Origin: Brachynemurus nebulosus
Lineage: Eukaryota; Arthropoda; Insecta; Neuroptera; Myrmeleontidae
Assembly: GCA_035578155.1 (NCBI GenBank)
Contig: JAPWDM010000016.1
Location: 4,108,501-4,172,500 of the forward strand
DNA: 64,000 nucleotides
Direction of reading: 5' to 3'
This document shows positions 35,880 to 47,440 of this stretch, piece by piece (position 1 is the stretch's first letter; each line of letters begins with the position of its first letter). The position numbers were made by a program, and so were the translations under genes. The notes below the pieces were generated by a model, which saw only the letters and a list, made by a program, of their open reading frames with translations, was not told the origin of the DNA and ran no database searches.

Positions 35880-37027
35880 TTAGTTGCGGGGCCCTGGTTT
35901 GTTGGTGTCCATCCAGTACGCCAGTTTACTTGGTTCGAATTTCCCGTCCCGGCGGTTTGCGTTAGGGACCGGTTCTTTGTATTATTAATTTCGTGAGACG
36001 ACGGTCCATTTTGTCTCGGGTTCCTACCAGAAGAGTTTGAAGTTATGTTCCCTGAACGGTTCCGTGACTCGTTGTTGCGTGTGCAGTCCCTTTCCCTATG
36101 CCCCGTTGTTCTGCACTTCCGACATACAAGTGTAGAGCGGCACTCGACAGCATAATGTCCCTTTTGAAAACAGTTGTAACATTCGGGTCCCCCGTGCTGG
36201 TTGGTTGAATTTTGACGATTTTGTGATTGAGTATTTCTGTTGTTAGCGCTCGATGATGCTACTCCCCTGTTCGACTGATTCCACGACTTATTTCTGTTTG
36301 GAAATCCCCTTGGTTTGAAGTTACTCCGGCCCTGATCGTTGGATACATATAACGTTTGTGTCATATGACGTGACGTATTGAGGATGCTTTGGTTCAATTC
36401 CTCTTGTGTGGCTATTTCGGTAGCTGTGTCTATAGTTAAGTTTGATTCCCTAATTAGAAGAATGCCGACGACTCGTAGTAGATCCCGTCGTAGCCCTTGT
36501 CGAAACTGTGCAAGTACCAAATTTTCGTGTTTTTTGATTATTCCCGGTCTTTCGGCGGCGGTTGCTTGATTTAGGTCCTCCTCGAGAACTTCTTGGGCGA
36601 TAACCTTGAGGCGAGTAACGAATTGGCTAACGGATTCGTTGGAACGCTGGAACGTTTGACTGAGTTTGAATTGTGCGGCACCCGGTACCCTTTGCGGCGT
36701 AAATCTCGAAATTAATTTAGCTTTGAAAGCTTTGTAGACAACATCACCCCCCTGTAGAGAAGTTTCACCCTTAAAAAATTGATACGCTTCTCCCACCAAC
36801 TTACATTTGACAACGCTGAGTAACTGTGATTCAGTAAGTTGTTCTAGAGCAGCCCTCTGCTCGAGACGGTCAAAGTACTCTTTTACATCCCCCTTTCCCG
36901 AGAAATCGTCAATAGACTGAACGAAAGCCCCTAAACTAGTTCGAGGAACTTCCACTTTGATTGTAGGTTTAGAATCAACTGACCTACTTGTCGTTGCCTG
37001 CGGTGCGTCTTGCGTCATTTTGCTCAA
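35822..37027 (-). CDS. gag: Gag of gypsy element 2
   Basis: The 401-codon ORF starts at an ATG (37027) and overlaps pol by about 58 bases in the -1 relation. A helical capsid-like region occupies about residues 30-215. It is followed by a basic Asn/Arg/Ser-rich stretch and two canonical CX2CX4HX4C zinc knuckles at 283-296 and 302-315, which would bind the RNA genome. The C-terminal 85 residues are Asn/Gly/Thr-rich. It forms the particle core in the family. It is intact. Confidence 0.93.
   Translation of the reverse strand: MSKMTQDAPQATTSRSVDSKPTIKVEVPRTSLGAFVQSIDDFSGKGDVKEYFDRLEQRAALEQLTESQLLSVVKCKLVGEAYQFFKGETSLQGGDVVYKAFKAKLISRFTPQRVPGAAQFKLSQTFQRSNESVSQFVTRLKVIAQEVLEEDLNQATAAERPGIIKKHENLVLAQFRQGLRRDLLRVVGILLIRESNLTIDTATEIATQEELNQSILNTSRHMTQTLYVSNDQGRSNFKPRGFPNRNKSWNQSNRGVASSSANNRNTQSQNRQNSTNQHGGPECYNCFQKGHYAVECRSTLVCRKCRTTGHRERDCTRNNESRNRSGNITSNSSGRNPRQNGPSSHEINNTKNRSLTQTAGTGNSNQVNWRTGWTPTNQGPATNLNYGGPSTLSRLEGPTNQ
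35873..35879 (-). promoter_or_regulatory. Slippery heptamer UUUAAAC for -1 frameshifting
   Basis: In the gag frame the site reads ...AAT TTA AAC TAC, so the heptamer is in the X XXY YYZ register. The pol frame has a TAA stop directly upstream and opens exactly here. Downstream, GGCGGAC and GTCCCGCC can pair (one bulged C, 10-base loop). Loop bases TCGA could pair with TCGA further downstream as a pseudoknot. The heptamer is seen directly; the pseudoknot is inference. Confidence 0.85.
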
Positions 37028-38470
37028 TCAAAGAAAATACCCAAATATTAACAAAAAATAAAGTACCCCAAAAAAAAAAATGTATATATTTGAAAGGATA
37101 AATAATTTTATATATAATGATATCATTTATTCAATCAAAATTAACGCACTGTAACGACCAAGACGAAAGGAAAGAGAAAAGAGATCAGTTTACACACAAT
37201 TCTGTCTTTCTCTCCTTCTTTTTCCTTATAAAAAAAAAGATAAATAAATAAAAATAATATTCCTGTAATGTAAAAAAAAAACCAATTGAAAAAAACAGAA
37301 ATGATATAAATTTAGCAATAATAAAAACAAACAAAAGGTGAGAAGAAAAAAAAAATTCGTTTTTTTTTTTTCAATAAATGCTAAAACAATAGTTAATGGA
37401 TATTATAATTTATAGGTAATTAATCCCTAAGTCTTCCCTATAGTTGAATATTTTTATGGAGCGTCCTATAGCTCTATTAACTTATTATTTCTTCCCTATT
37501 GCAAAATGTTTTGGGACCCCTGGTATTTTGTCAATTATTTTCCAATAATAATAATTAATAAAAGTATTAAAATACATGTTGTATTTCCGTATGTATTGCA
37601 ACTATCTGTGTAATATAATATTATGTAATGTTTTAATGTGTAGTGATAGTGTGTCCCGTGTATTCAGTACATATGCATATGATGTATACTACACACATCA
37701 TATGGTTGCACAGGTGCGTATGGCTACATGCATATTATTCTTTTTATTAGTTTGTTACATATCGAGTATACATGGATACATACATTATTTTATGAACGAT
37801 ATGATCCTTTAATTGCTTGAATATATATATGCGTGAATTTAATATACGTTTGTCTGTACATATGTCATGAAAAAAACAAAAAAAAAAAATAAGTATCAAC
37901 GCATTTTGCTTACGTATTTTTTCTTTTTCTGTTTTTTTTTTTTTGTATAATAGGTAATATGTAAAGTGTGATTAATTATAATGGAGATTAAATTTCTTTT
38001 TTCCTTTCTTTAAATGAAAAATATAAAATAGCGTAAAAATTGAAATTTACGATTATTTACTAACTCCAGGTACTGTAAAGTTACTAGTTCCATTTTCTCT
38101 TGTTATACCCAGCCCAAAATGAAGTCTTATTGTTTCCCAAAAAATAAATCTAATTAGTATAAAATACGGAAATATTACTGCTGACATTTCAGTTAAAAGA
38201 AAAAAAAAAATCAAATTAATATGTATTTAATAATGGAAAAAAAAATTTTTTTTTCTTTTTTTTTTTTTTGCTGACTCTAACTGACCTAGTTAATTTCCTA
38301 GTTTAATTACCCAATTGTTTAAATTTATTTCAAATGATATTGTAATAGAATTTTATGAATTAGATTACTAATTTTCCTACGTAAATTTACTCATAGTACT
38401 TGCTAGGGGTGGTTTTTCGTTACAAATTCCATCCATTTCCACATTATGAGAGGCTCAACTAGCACGCCAT
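37028..38470 (-). other. Long 5' leader of gypsy element 2
   Basis: About 1.4 kb of AT-rich sequence lies between the primer site and gag, with several poly-A/T runs. Short ORFs are not conserved in appearance. A leader of this length is large and could hold packaging or translation signals, but none is identified. Confidence 0.6.
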
Positions 38471-38483
38471 TAGCTGCCACCAA
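38471..38483 (-). promoter_or_regulatory. Primer-binding site, tRNA-Leu type
   Basis: On the minus strand TGGTGGCAGC begins one base after the 5' LTR. It is complementary to a tRNA-Leu 3' end (…GCTGCCA plus CCA). Ten contiguous bases match. Confidence 0.65.
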
Positions 38484-39138
38484 TGTCAATGTCCTGGAAT
38501 CCCTTTAAAGGACCAGGACTATCATAGCGTGTCGGGAGGGTTCGAGTTCCGTGCCGTGTGTTGAGGGATCTCAATTCGTGGAAATAAATGAAAGATGTTG
38601 TTCGGAAAGAAAACGGATTTATTTAAATAATAAAATAAAATAAAAGTTTAAATAAAAAAAAAAAATATAGATAATAAACTAAAATTGAAATAATAATAAC
38701 AAATTGTCTACAAATAACAAAGAAATATATGAAACCCTTAACCCAGTATAATAGAACATAGAGCGGACTCACCTGCTACACTTAATTAACACTGTATTTA
38801 ATCGGCTAACGACGAAACTTAATATTTGAAAAATTTTATGAGTCATATAAATAAATGTTTTATTGAACAATGTTACTTGCACTAGAAATAGAAAACCCGA
38901 ACACTACCCCAGTGTTGCCCGTGTCTCGTCGCGAATACTTCTGATCTTACCCAAATTGATAGCCACCTCAATTAGCCACGCGTGGGTCAGAAAACCTGTC
39001 CCCACCGCGTCAATTATTTAATTGATTGGCAATCAATTTCAGCAAAGTTCGCAAATTCCACAATAATTTCGAAATTTGCCCTACAAAATTATTGTGTATA
39101 AATGCGACGCCTATATACAGGCGATTCGCTTCTCAACA
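38484..39138 (-). repeat. 5' LTR of gypsy element 2
   Basis: Same length and sequence as 29884-30538 by eye. In the minus orientation it is the promoter-bearing copy. Confidence 0.93.
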
Positions 39139-39142
39139 CAGT

Positions 39143-40995
39143 CATCTTCATCATCACTATCATTACTATTATCAGAAATTTTATTGTTATTATAATTTAA
39201 AGAGAGATAAACATATAGTAATTCTTTTAATCTGTCAAGACTCAATTTGTTAATTTGGAAATTTAAGCTTTGTAGTCAGTTGTAAATCGCCTTCTACCAG
39301 CAGAAAATCATTTTTGTGCGGACATTTTGTTTACACGTTTTTTCATGTGAACTTATAAACAAGTACTAACGGTCAAAATAAATTGGTTGTCACTGAGATG
39401 ACAAATGATTTAAATATTTTACATTTTTTACAATTTTCTACAAGTTTTTACGTTTTTTACAGTTTTTTACATATTTTACAATTTTTTACATAAAAATGTA
39501 AATAACTGATTTTTTACATCACATGGCACAACTCTGTGTATCTCTAAGTAAGTGCTAGTCTTACTGAATTCGTACTTACGTAGTGTGAGAACCACTCAAA
39601 AAGAAAATTTTTAATTTTATGTCTTGAGTTATGCAAAATTCCATAAATGAAATAGGTGATCCAAGAGTGGTTCCACAGTTTAGGGCTTCAGTGAATCACG
39701 TGACCCAATTAAAGGGGTAATTAAGTATTACAAAATGTTAAGTTAATATTGAAATGCATCTAATACGGTACTTGACTGTATTCAAAATTTGTTTTAAATG
39801 TGGAATAATTTTATGTATTATCCTTAAATATATTCAATTTTAGTAGTGACAAATAAAAATATTCTTTAGTTATTTAAAAATTCGATTTTGAAAATTATAA
39901 ATTTTTAGTCTTCATTTAAATGAATAAAAACGCAGTGATATTTGAAAATGACGTCATTTTTCATAGCAGATCTTATTACTGTAGTTACGTATTGTCTATG
40001 ACAAATTGCATTTTCATTGTGACATTTTTACAATTCTAATTGACCAAGAGAAGTTGTTTTTCTTTGTAATTTATTTTGAACTTTTTGGTTTGCAATTGAT
40101 TTTGCATTCAAAAAAGATTGATGGAAGGATTACATCGTCACTTAATACGTAAAATATCCTTATCAACTTGTTTTAAATATTATGTTAAAAATGCTTTTAT
40201 TTTTTGCTACAATTTTAAAATTACGTCAAACTGTTTTCTTAAAGTGTATTTAATACTTGTAGGGCTTCATGAAAACCTTACAGTGATGATAAATGAAGAA
40301 GATAACAAAGTAGAAAGTTGTAAATACTACTAAAACTGAGCATTGTGTACAAATATTGTGTACAAATTTGAAACCATGTTGACAAGTGTTGACATGAATG
40401 AAAGCGACATCTGTTTGAGTTAAATCGTGACGTCATTACATACGTCACTACGCCAAGTCGTTTTTCCCGCCAATTTGTTCATTTAAAATTGAACAATGGT
40501 TTTTTTTGAAGATTTTTAAAAATTTAACAAAAATGAACTAATTTATACGTAAGAAAAAAGCATTTAGAATCATTTCTCAATTGCAGTCAACTACCCTATT
40601 GAAGTTTTGGCAAAGCTATATGGGGGTGGTAGTCAAAAGAAGTTTTAGCAGGTCACTTTAAAGTTTTTTTATAACAAAAAAAACAAAAAAAAAAAAACGC
40701 ACATATAGCCATTAGTAATCACCATAACAAGTTTTCACGTTTTTGGCATTTAAGCAACGGAATAAAAATTTTTTCAGGTAAACGTTCTTATTACTAGGAG
40801 AAAAAATTTTGGTTTCTATCATTGCCACATCAGTGAACTTTAATTGAAGCAAACAAATTTTTTTCCTTTTCAGTTTTGGTAATTCCCGAAAAAATTGATT
40901 AATGTTGATTATATTTATTCAACTAATTTAGGTTATTATAAATCCTGTAGTTAACAAGTTCTACCGTTGTAAACAATGATATATAGAGAGAAATT
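39143..40995. other. AT-rich stretch with a (ATTTTTTAC)n low-complexity patch
   Basis: No gene recognised. Bases 39415-39520 are an imperfect 9-11 bp repeat of the type TTTTTTACA. A 71-codon ORF at 40118-40333 has no assignable motif. Confidence 0.5.
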
Positions 40996-42017
40996 TGGTA
41001 ATTATGCAGAAGCACGGCTCCACCTATTTTTGGCTCTAAGAAAAAAACTAATGGTCCGATTTTAATGATTTTTTTTTTTAAAATGTTCGTCGCTACGGCG
41101 GATTAATTTAAAAAAATACTACAAATCGATACCGATAATGGAAAGGCTGGGAAACTGTTTTAAAACTTAACAAAATTCAATTTTTTCAAATTTTCTGTTG
41201 TCATTTAGTGTGTGTGCGTTTATATGTGTGTCTGAGTGCATAGTCTAGTAAAACTGACCAAAATAAATACTTTTTCAAGAATAAAAAAAATCAATATCTC
41301 GTTGCATTTTCGAAATATTAAGTGTGGAAGTTAGAAAAATTGACTTAATTTTGTAAACTACGATTATCTCAACGCCATGATTTGAGTGTATATTCTGGTA
41401 AAATTGATCAAAATAAATAAGAGTAGATGATATAAAAACTAGGTGGTGAAGTTAGTTAAGGTTAGGTTAGTTTAATTAGTTTTGACAATATATTTCGACT
41501 TTGGTATAAAAACTAGGTGGTGAGGTTAGTTAAGGTTGGGTTAGTTTAGTTAGTTTTTACAATATATTTCGACTTTGATATAAAAACTAGGCGATGAGGT
41601 TAGTTAAGGTTAGGTTAGTTTAGTTAGTTTTTACAATATATTGCAACTTTGATATAAAAACTAAGTGGTGAGGTTAGTTAAGGTTAGGTTAGTTTAGTTA
41701 GTTTTTACAATATATTTCGACTTTGATATAAAAACTAGGTGGTGAGGTTAGGTTAGTTTAGTTAGTTTTGACAATATACTTCGACTTTGACACACATGCA
41801 TACAAAATAAAAAAAGAAAATCTAGAAAAAATTGAATTTTTTCAAATTTAACTACAGTTTCCCAGCATTTCCATTATCGGTATCGATTTGTAGTATTTTT
41901 TTTAACTAATCCGCCGTGGCAACGAACATTTTTTTAAAAAAATATCATTAAAATCGGATCATTGGTTTTCCTTTTAGAGCCAAAAATAGGGGGAGCCGTG
42001 CTTCTGCATAATTACCA
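40996..42017. mobile_element. 1.0 kb foldback element with internal tandem array
   Basis: TGGTAATTATGCAGAAGCAC at the left matches the inverse at the right end. The arms run about 200 bp (40996-41200 and 41820-42017) and include CGATACCGATAATGGAAA and its complement. They enclose the tandem array at 41428-41790. No coding capacity and no target duplication defined. Confidence 0.75.
41428..41790. repeat. Tandem array, about 73 bp unit, five copies, telomere-like words
   Basis: Each unit reads ATATAAAAACTAGGTGGTGA, then GGTTAGTTAAGGTTAGGTTA, then TTTAGTTAGTTTTTACAATA, then TTTCGACTTTG. The last copy is shorter. GGTTAGGTTAG resembles two units of the arthropod telomere repeat TTAGG. Confidence 0.85.
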
Positions 42018-42727
42018 GAAATTTTTATTTATAACAATATTATATAAGAAAGTCATGTACAGATGTAATATCTAAAACTAGTAAAAGAAGGGTGTAATTA
42101 AGGTTTCTAACAAATTTTGGCAAATACCTATTCAAATTCTGTTTTTATGTTTGTATAAAATTTGTATAATTTTTTTTCTTGTTCCCTTCCTTTATAATTT
42201 TTTTTCACAAATGGAAAATACATAAATCATTGCAAAGTGAACATGAGGGGAAAATATAATACGTTGAATATAAATATAGCAATCTAATTAGCATAAAAAT
42301 GGGCGCATTGTTTGTTAAGCTTTTTTTTTTTTTAGTTATTTCAATAAAAATTGTATGCATTTCTTTCCAACTAATTTAAAATTAATTAAAAATCGTTTGT
42401 CGTGAATAACTACATTTTAAAATATTTATGACGTCATACGAAAATAGATAGATATATTTAACAATATATACCAAATGTACCTATTACAAAAAGGCTATTA
42501 TTGCCATAAATCAAAAAAATTAAAGAAGATAAGTTGTGCAAAACAGAGAAAGAAAATTGATGAGGTATATGCTAAAGCCGATAAACAAATTTTACCAGAC
42601 ATGCTTGGGATACTAATGTTATGTGCAACTTTTTTTAAATACAAGTTTACAAGGTCAGTTAGTGGTATATAACCTTTGAAATTTGGCAGTATTAACATAG
42701 CTTACACGTATTAATACGGATTTCAGA
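42018..42727. other. AT-rich stretch, nothing recognised
   Basis: Short ORFs at 42475-42698 on both strands have no motif. Confidence 0.45.
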
Positions 42728-42823
42728 TACAGGTAACCCTCGAAAATCACGATTAATTGGTTCCGTGTTCTTTGAAACCGTGTTGCTCGAAACTACAAAG
42801 AATGGGATTCCGTTTCAAGTGTG

Positions 42824-42858
<35 letters not shown>

Positions 42859-43738
42859 AAAAAAAAACTTTACGTATTATATGACATATTTGGAAATTAT
42901 CAAATAATAGGGTAGCTTCGCTAGTTTTCGTCCAATTAGTGGAGTTGATAGATTTGCGACATAAAAAGAATATGTTCAATTGATCTAATGCTAATGAATT
43001 GTATTGCTATTTATTGCTTATATAGTCTATTTTAAGTTGGCATAAAATTATAACTAATTACGTTCATAGTTTTTTTATAAAAAAAAATAATAATGATAAA
43101 TATACGGATTTCACTAGTTTTCGTTCAAAAAAGGTAGTTGTCGTCCACATGTAGGCTAGTTTTCGACCACCATTTAGGTTAAGAATTGTTATAAAAAAAA
43201 TTAATAAAAAGCAAATGCTAATACATATGTATTTAGGACCTCTTATCTTTCTTCTTAAACCTTTTTATTTTATTTTATTTTATATTTTTTTGATTCTAAG
43301 GATGTTATCTAAAAGTTTAAAAATATCATTCACACGGAAAAATAAATGGACAAAAACTAAAAAGTACAATTTAATGCAGTTTTCAGTTTTTAAACTTTTG
43401 TAATTCATTCAACGCAAATAATTGAGTGGACGAAAATTAAATCTCAAATCAAGCAGCCAAGAGTAATTGTCTAAAACAAAGCTTTTTACTATTTCACAAT
43501 ATTTAGCTAAATTGAGAAATAAAATAAATTTCATTGTTACTTAATATCCGTCCACCAAATTTTTACAATTTAAATTTATACAAAATTTTCACTTCTAATT
43601 ACGTTCAATGTGTCTTAAATATTAGTATAAAAACCAAAAATAACACTTAATCATGCCACAACAGTATTAAAACTAACCGTGAAACATCGTCATATCACTA
43701 TTTTTTTGTATATTCACATACTGTCCGCGGGCGCAGGA

Positions 43739-45245
43739 CAACTGCACTCGGGATCCAAAATAATCCTGAAATAAATTTTTATGACTTAAATTTCATGGAC
43801 AACTGCACTCGTTTTAGAAAATCGGAATAGGGGAAGTGTGTACCCCCTCTTAAATACATTAAATATATATGTATTAACAAATACGACTTATGTAATTCGG
43901 TTTAATATGAGTTTAATATATAATTTTTAGATGAATAGTAGGTAAGTTAAACAAAAGAAAAAAAAAAACATTGCACGCTTATTGGCGGCCAACATTTCGA
44001 CATAATTTTTACATAGTCAATTCTTGAAATATCCCTTTGCATATACCTACCCATCTATTGTTTTTTGTCAAAAATGGTTTTTTTTCTCAATTCTACATTT
44101 TTTTCTTTTTTCGAACTTTGAATTTTAATATGTTTTTGTACGGATGCTTTTTAAAGCGTCTATAAATACATATAAGGACGAATAGCTATTGTAGAATTTT
44201 TGATTAAAATGATTGTGGAACGATTCACACGCATTTGTAGATCTGTGACCATCTGCAGTTATAGAAGCCCAAATATTTGTTGGAAAATCTGCTTCTTCAT
44301 CTCCATATGTTTCTACCAAGTACTCTAAGAATCAATCCTCTCATCAACGGGTTTTATTTTCATCAATTCCATAGTTAAAAAATTTCCAACATCTTTTGGA
44401 TTTAAAAACAACTTCAAAAGTTAATCCATTGGTAGCCATTTTCCAATGTCTGAATCGCAGTCCCGATATTCCGAAATCAGTCTAGTGTTTTGTATTTTTC
44501 GCCACCAAGATTTTCTAAGGTGAAAGCGACAACCAATTATATTCGATTCAAGAAACAGTTCATCAATGGCCTTTTGAGTCGCCTTCTCAAAATCTACTAC
44601 TACATTTTGAGGATTCCAAACTAAATTATTTTCAGCACATATATTTTTAATTAATATCAAACAGTTTCTGCAAATTTCCGCTGTTTTATTCCGCAGTAAT
44701 TTTTTGTGGCAACCTTTAAAGTTACGGAAAAGTATATGAATTTAAACTTCAATGCAGAGGTTGCAAATGAAACACTCAATTTGTACCATTATCTAAAGAG
44801 ATTAAAGTAAATGGACTAAAAGCAACTATTTTGCCGTAAAATGATATTAAAATATTTATTACTTTAAAATTATTGAAGTTGGTGCGTATTTCTCGTGTAT
44901 GTAGATCAAAGCGAATAAAAAATTAAGATTAATACGTAATAATAATTTCGACGGCAAAATCTAGGACATTTCAGGTACCTAAAAGTTTGAAATATTTGTG
45001 GTAAATTAAAAAAAATATCTTGTTGTAATATCCACGATTCAGAGTGATAGCAGTGATAGTATTATTATTCATAATAATTATGTCATAACAAGAGAAATGA
45101 AGTGGGAGTAATTTTTCCCTCTTTTTACGAATGTAAATCGAGTGCAGTTGTCCATTCTCACTAGGGGATATGTTCTGAAGGCGAGTGCAGTTGTCCATAG
45201 TAATTAACATTATTTTACCTGGCCGAGTGCAGTTGTCCTGCGCCC
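43739..45245 (-). mobile_element. Innermost element: MULE with broken transposase, TSD CTGTCCGC
   Basis: Ends GGGCGCAGGACAACTGCACT and its inverse are flanked by CTGTCCGC on both sides (43731-43738 and 45246-45253). The word GGACAACTGCACTCG occurs twice at the left and three times inverted at the right, a subterminal array. A minus-strand MULE transposase remnant lies inside. Confidence 0.85.
44125..44660 (-). pseudogene. MULE-type transposase remnant
   Basis: Two minus-strand pieces, 44660-44421 and 44319-44125, read as consecutive parts of a Mutator-like transposase. The first has VVVDFEKATQKAI and GCRFHLRKSWWRKI, the typical DFE...A and GC-FH blocks. The second has FPTNIWASI and the RSTNACESFHNHFN block. 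Between them a conserved-looking stretch continues in the same region but with in-frame stops after PMD and after ERID. The N-terminus and zinc finger are absent. The element is therefore nonfunctional. Mutator-like proteins cut with 8-10 bp target duplications, which fits the 8 bp flanks here. Confidence 0.85.
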
Positions 45246-45599
45246 CTGTCCGCGCAACACGAAAACAAGTAATTGATTAATAATTTTTTTTAAAATACGC
45301 AACTCTATCAAGTAAGTATTTTTTATCGGTGTTGTCACTGTTTATGTATCAGGCTTGTCACAAATTCAAACATGCTCGGTTATCTGTTTTTATATTACTA
45401 TTATATGCTATTGTACAGTAAAATGGACGAATACTGGACCTGGACGGCAAACTAGCGAAGCTACCCTATATGTATTTTATTTCAAAAGAGTTACTCGAAA
45501 ATCGTGTAGTTTTAAACCGTGTAATTCGGGGGAAAGTATCAGTGTTTTTCGAAACTCGTCTTCTTCGAGTATCGTATTCTTCGAGGGTTACCTGTACAT

Positions 45600-45927
45600 A
45601 TTTTTGTTTTGTTTTTATTATTTTATTATTAAAACACTAGTTTTTATGTTATGAATTTTTTTTATGACTGATTTATACAAAATGATAGAATATATTGTAT
45701 ACCTATGTATATATAAATCGTAAATTCACCTGTAAAATTATAACTAATTGTAAGACATAAAAAAATTCTCAAATAATTAAATAATCGCTTTTGCACTATT
45801 ATTGCAAAAATTAATATAGAAACTGTTTTTTAATACTTTCAGTTTTTATTACGGCCAAATCGTCAATTTAATCAAAAAATTGTTCACCTAATAATTGTAG
45901 ATACCGATGGAGGAAACCGACTGCTAT
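45600..45927. other. AT-rich stretch, nothing recognised
   Basis: No ORF or repeat end between the nest and the small hAT. Confidence 0.5.
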
Positions 45928-45935
45928 ACCTAGTC

Positions 45936-46112
45936 CAGAGGTTCCCAAAAGGTGGTCCCTAAGGGTCCGCGGACGATTAATAACGGATCCGTGAGATGTC
46001 ATTATGATATTATATTCATACTGTGTCATATATTAATAAAAACTAAGGATTATATTATGTTTATAGTGTTTGGATAAAGGGGTCCGTGGAAAAAAATTAT
46101 TGGGAACCTTTG
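45936..46112. mobile_element. 177 bp hAT MITE, relative of 12884-13249
   Basis: Ends CAGAGGTTCCCAA and TTGGGAACCTTTG match the hAT MITE at 12884-13249 with two to three changes. Flanks ACCTAGTC and GGCTAGTG agree at five of eight positions, as in an old target duplication. Confidence 0.65.
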
Positions 46113-46124
46113 GGCTAGTGAGAG

Positions 46125-46533
46125 CCCAGTCAACATTCTGACGTCTTAATGAATTCACAAAGAATTTTTCTGATTTGGATATCAGAAAACAAGTTCAGAA
46201 AGATATTTTTATGAATTCATAAAGATATCTTATGCGTCGATTTGGGAACAGTTTATGAAGTCTTAATTATGGTATCTTAAAGAACTCTTGTTTCTGACTT
46301 CAGAATTGCAATGCCTTAAATAGCTTATATTTCTGATGTCTGAAAAAAAAATATCTAAATTGGGAAGTCATTATTAAGAAGTCATATTTCTGACTTTAGA
46401 ATTATGATATCTTAAACAGCTCATATTTATTAAGTAGTTAGTCTTAAATAGTTCATATTTCTGATGTCTTAAAAAAGATGACTTGAAGAGGTCTATATCA
46501 AGAATTCATTGAAAAGTATTAAGCATTAATGTG
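46125..46533. repeat. Left long inverted repeat of a 15.8 kb segment
   Basis: Starts CCCAGT and consists of recurring words GATATCTTTA, TTCTGATGTCTTAAA and AAGAATTCAT. It matches the reverse complement of 61380-61884 in the same order, at roughly 75-80% by eye, for example TTATG(C/T)GTCGATTT. Confidence 0.65.
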
Positions 46534-47440
46534 TTTAAAAAAATTAAGGTTAAATTTATTCCAGTATTTTATCAGGAATATCACAATTTGTACACCAATC
46601 ACAATAGAAACAATCCAAAACACTAACTAACCATGTCATACATCCATCAAACCACAAATTATTATCATACCTTCTTAAATTAACACTATCATAAATTCAC
46701 TTCTTTCAATTCATTTTCACTTTAAATAATTTTCTTTATGTTACCATATTTTATTTTTGTCTAGTATCACCACCACCATCATTTCCATCTTGTGCTAAAT
46801 TTCTCTCCTATGTCTTCTATTTTTTTGACTTCTGAATAAGTCTTAAAGTGATTTTCTTTTGGGCTTTATGTTGTCAATTTAATATATTACATTATTTGTT
46901 TATGATTTTTTCCATCTCGTAACCACACTTAGCCATGCCGGCGACTTACGCCAATTCTTTTGATAAGCGTTTCATTATGATAACTTTCTAACTCTCAATT
47001 GGCATAAGTGCGAAAATCGTATCAAATTCCATTTTTCTACGCAAGTTTACGCAAGAAACTTAATTTTCGATATAAAAGCCACGCGTGCAGAACTCAAATT
47101 TATCCTTAAATTTGTTAAAATTTTCATATCTTTCAATACTCCCCGAGGTATAAGTGCGAAAATCGGAAAAGGTTTTTTGTTATTATCTCCCGGTCTATTA
47201 CAGTGGCCATCCAATGGTACGTACTCCGATTTTACGTAGTGACGTCAGCGATTAAGTGGGGTTCTCCTCTCACAGATACGTCGTTGTTTGTCTGTGTTGG
47301 TGAAAATTTATGTACCAAGCCAGAGTCAGGGCCGTAGGTAATATTGTCTGAGGGGCTCGTAGTCTTTAAAAATTTTAAAATTTCACTGCAGATATATATG
47401 CACATATTCTGCATATAAAATGCAAATGCAAAATAAGTAA
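46534..47440. other. AT-rich stretch, nothing recognised
   Basis: The word GTGCGAAAATCG occurs at about 47007 and 47155, and CGATTTTACGTA at about 47228, recurring near 48350. No gene. Confidence 0.4.

Larger units (their letters stand above)
29884..39138 (-). mobile_element. Complete Ty3/gypsy LTR retrotransposon, minus strand, TSD CAGT
   Basis: It has two 655 bp LTRs in which I see no difference, gag and pol ORFs on the minus strand, a tRNA-Leu-type primer site and a purine tract. The flanks CAGT at 29880-29883 and 39139-39142 are a perfect 4 bp target duplication. The codon composition is more balanced in G and C than gypsy element 1, so the two are distinct families. No env is present. 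Confidence 0.95.
42910..45466. mobile_element. Middle element of the nest, TA-target, GGGTAGCTTCGCTAG ends
   Basis: GGGTAGCTTCGCTAGTTT and the inverse AAACTAGCGAAGCTACCC are flanked by TA (42908-42909 and 45467-45468). The word CTAGTTTTCGTCCA recurs inside the left end. No transposase of its own is seen. Confidence 0.8.
42730..45594. mobile_element. Outer element of a three-level nest, Tigger/pogo-type ends
   Basis: Ends CAGGTAACCCTCGAA and TTCGAGGGTTACCTG are perfect 15 bp inverted repeats flanked by TA (42728-42729 and 45595-45596). The left end continues ATTAATTGGTTCCG, as in Tigger ends. Its own sequence is only about 300 bp (42730-42909 and 45467-45594); the rest is later insertions. 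Confidence 0.8.

Noticed and set aside
40425..40455. CRE-like TGACGTCA site
   Set aside because: A single short match with no gene nearby; expected by chance at this window size.
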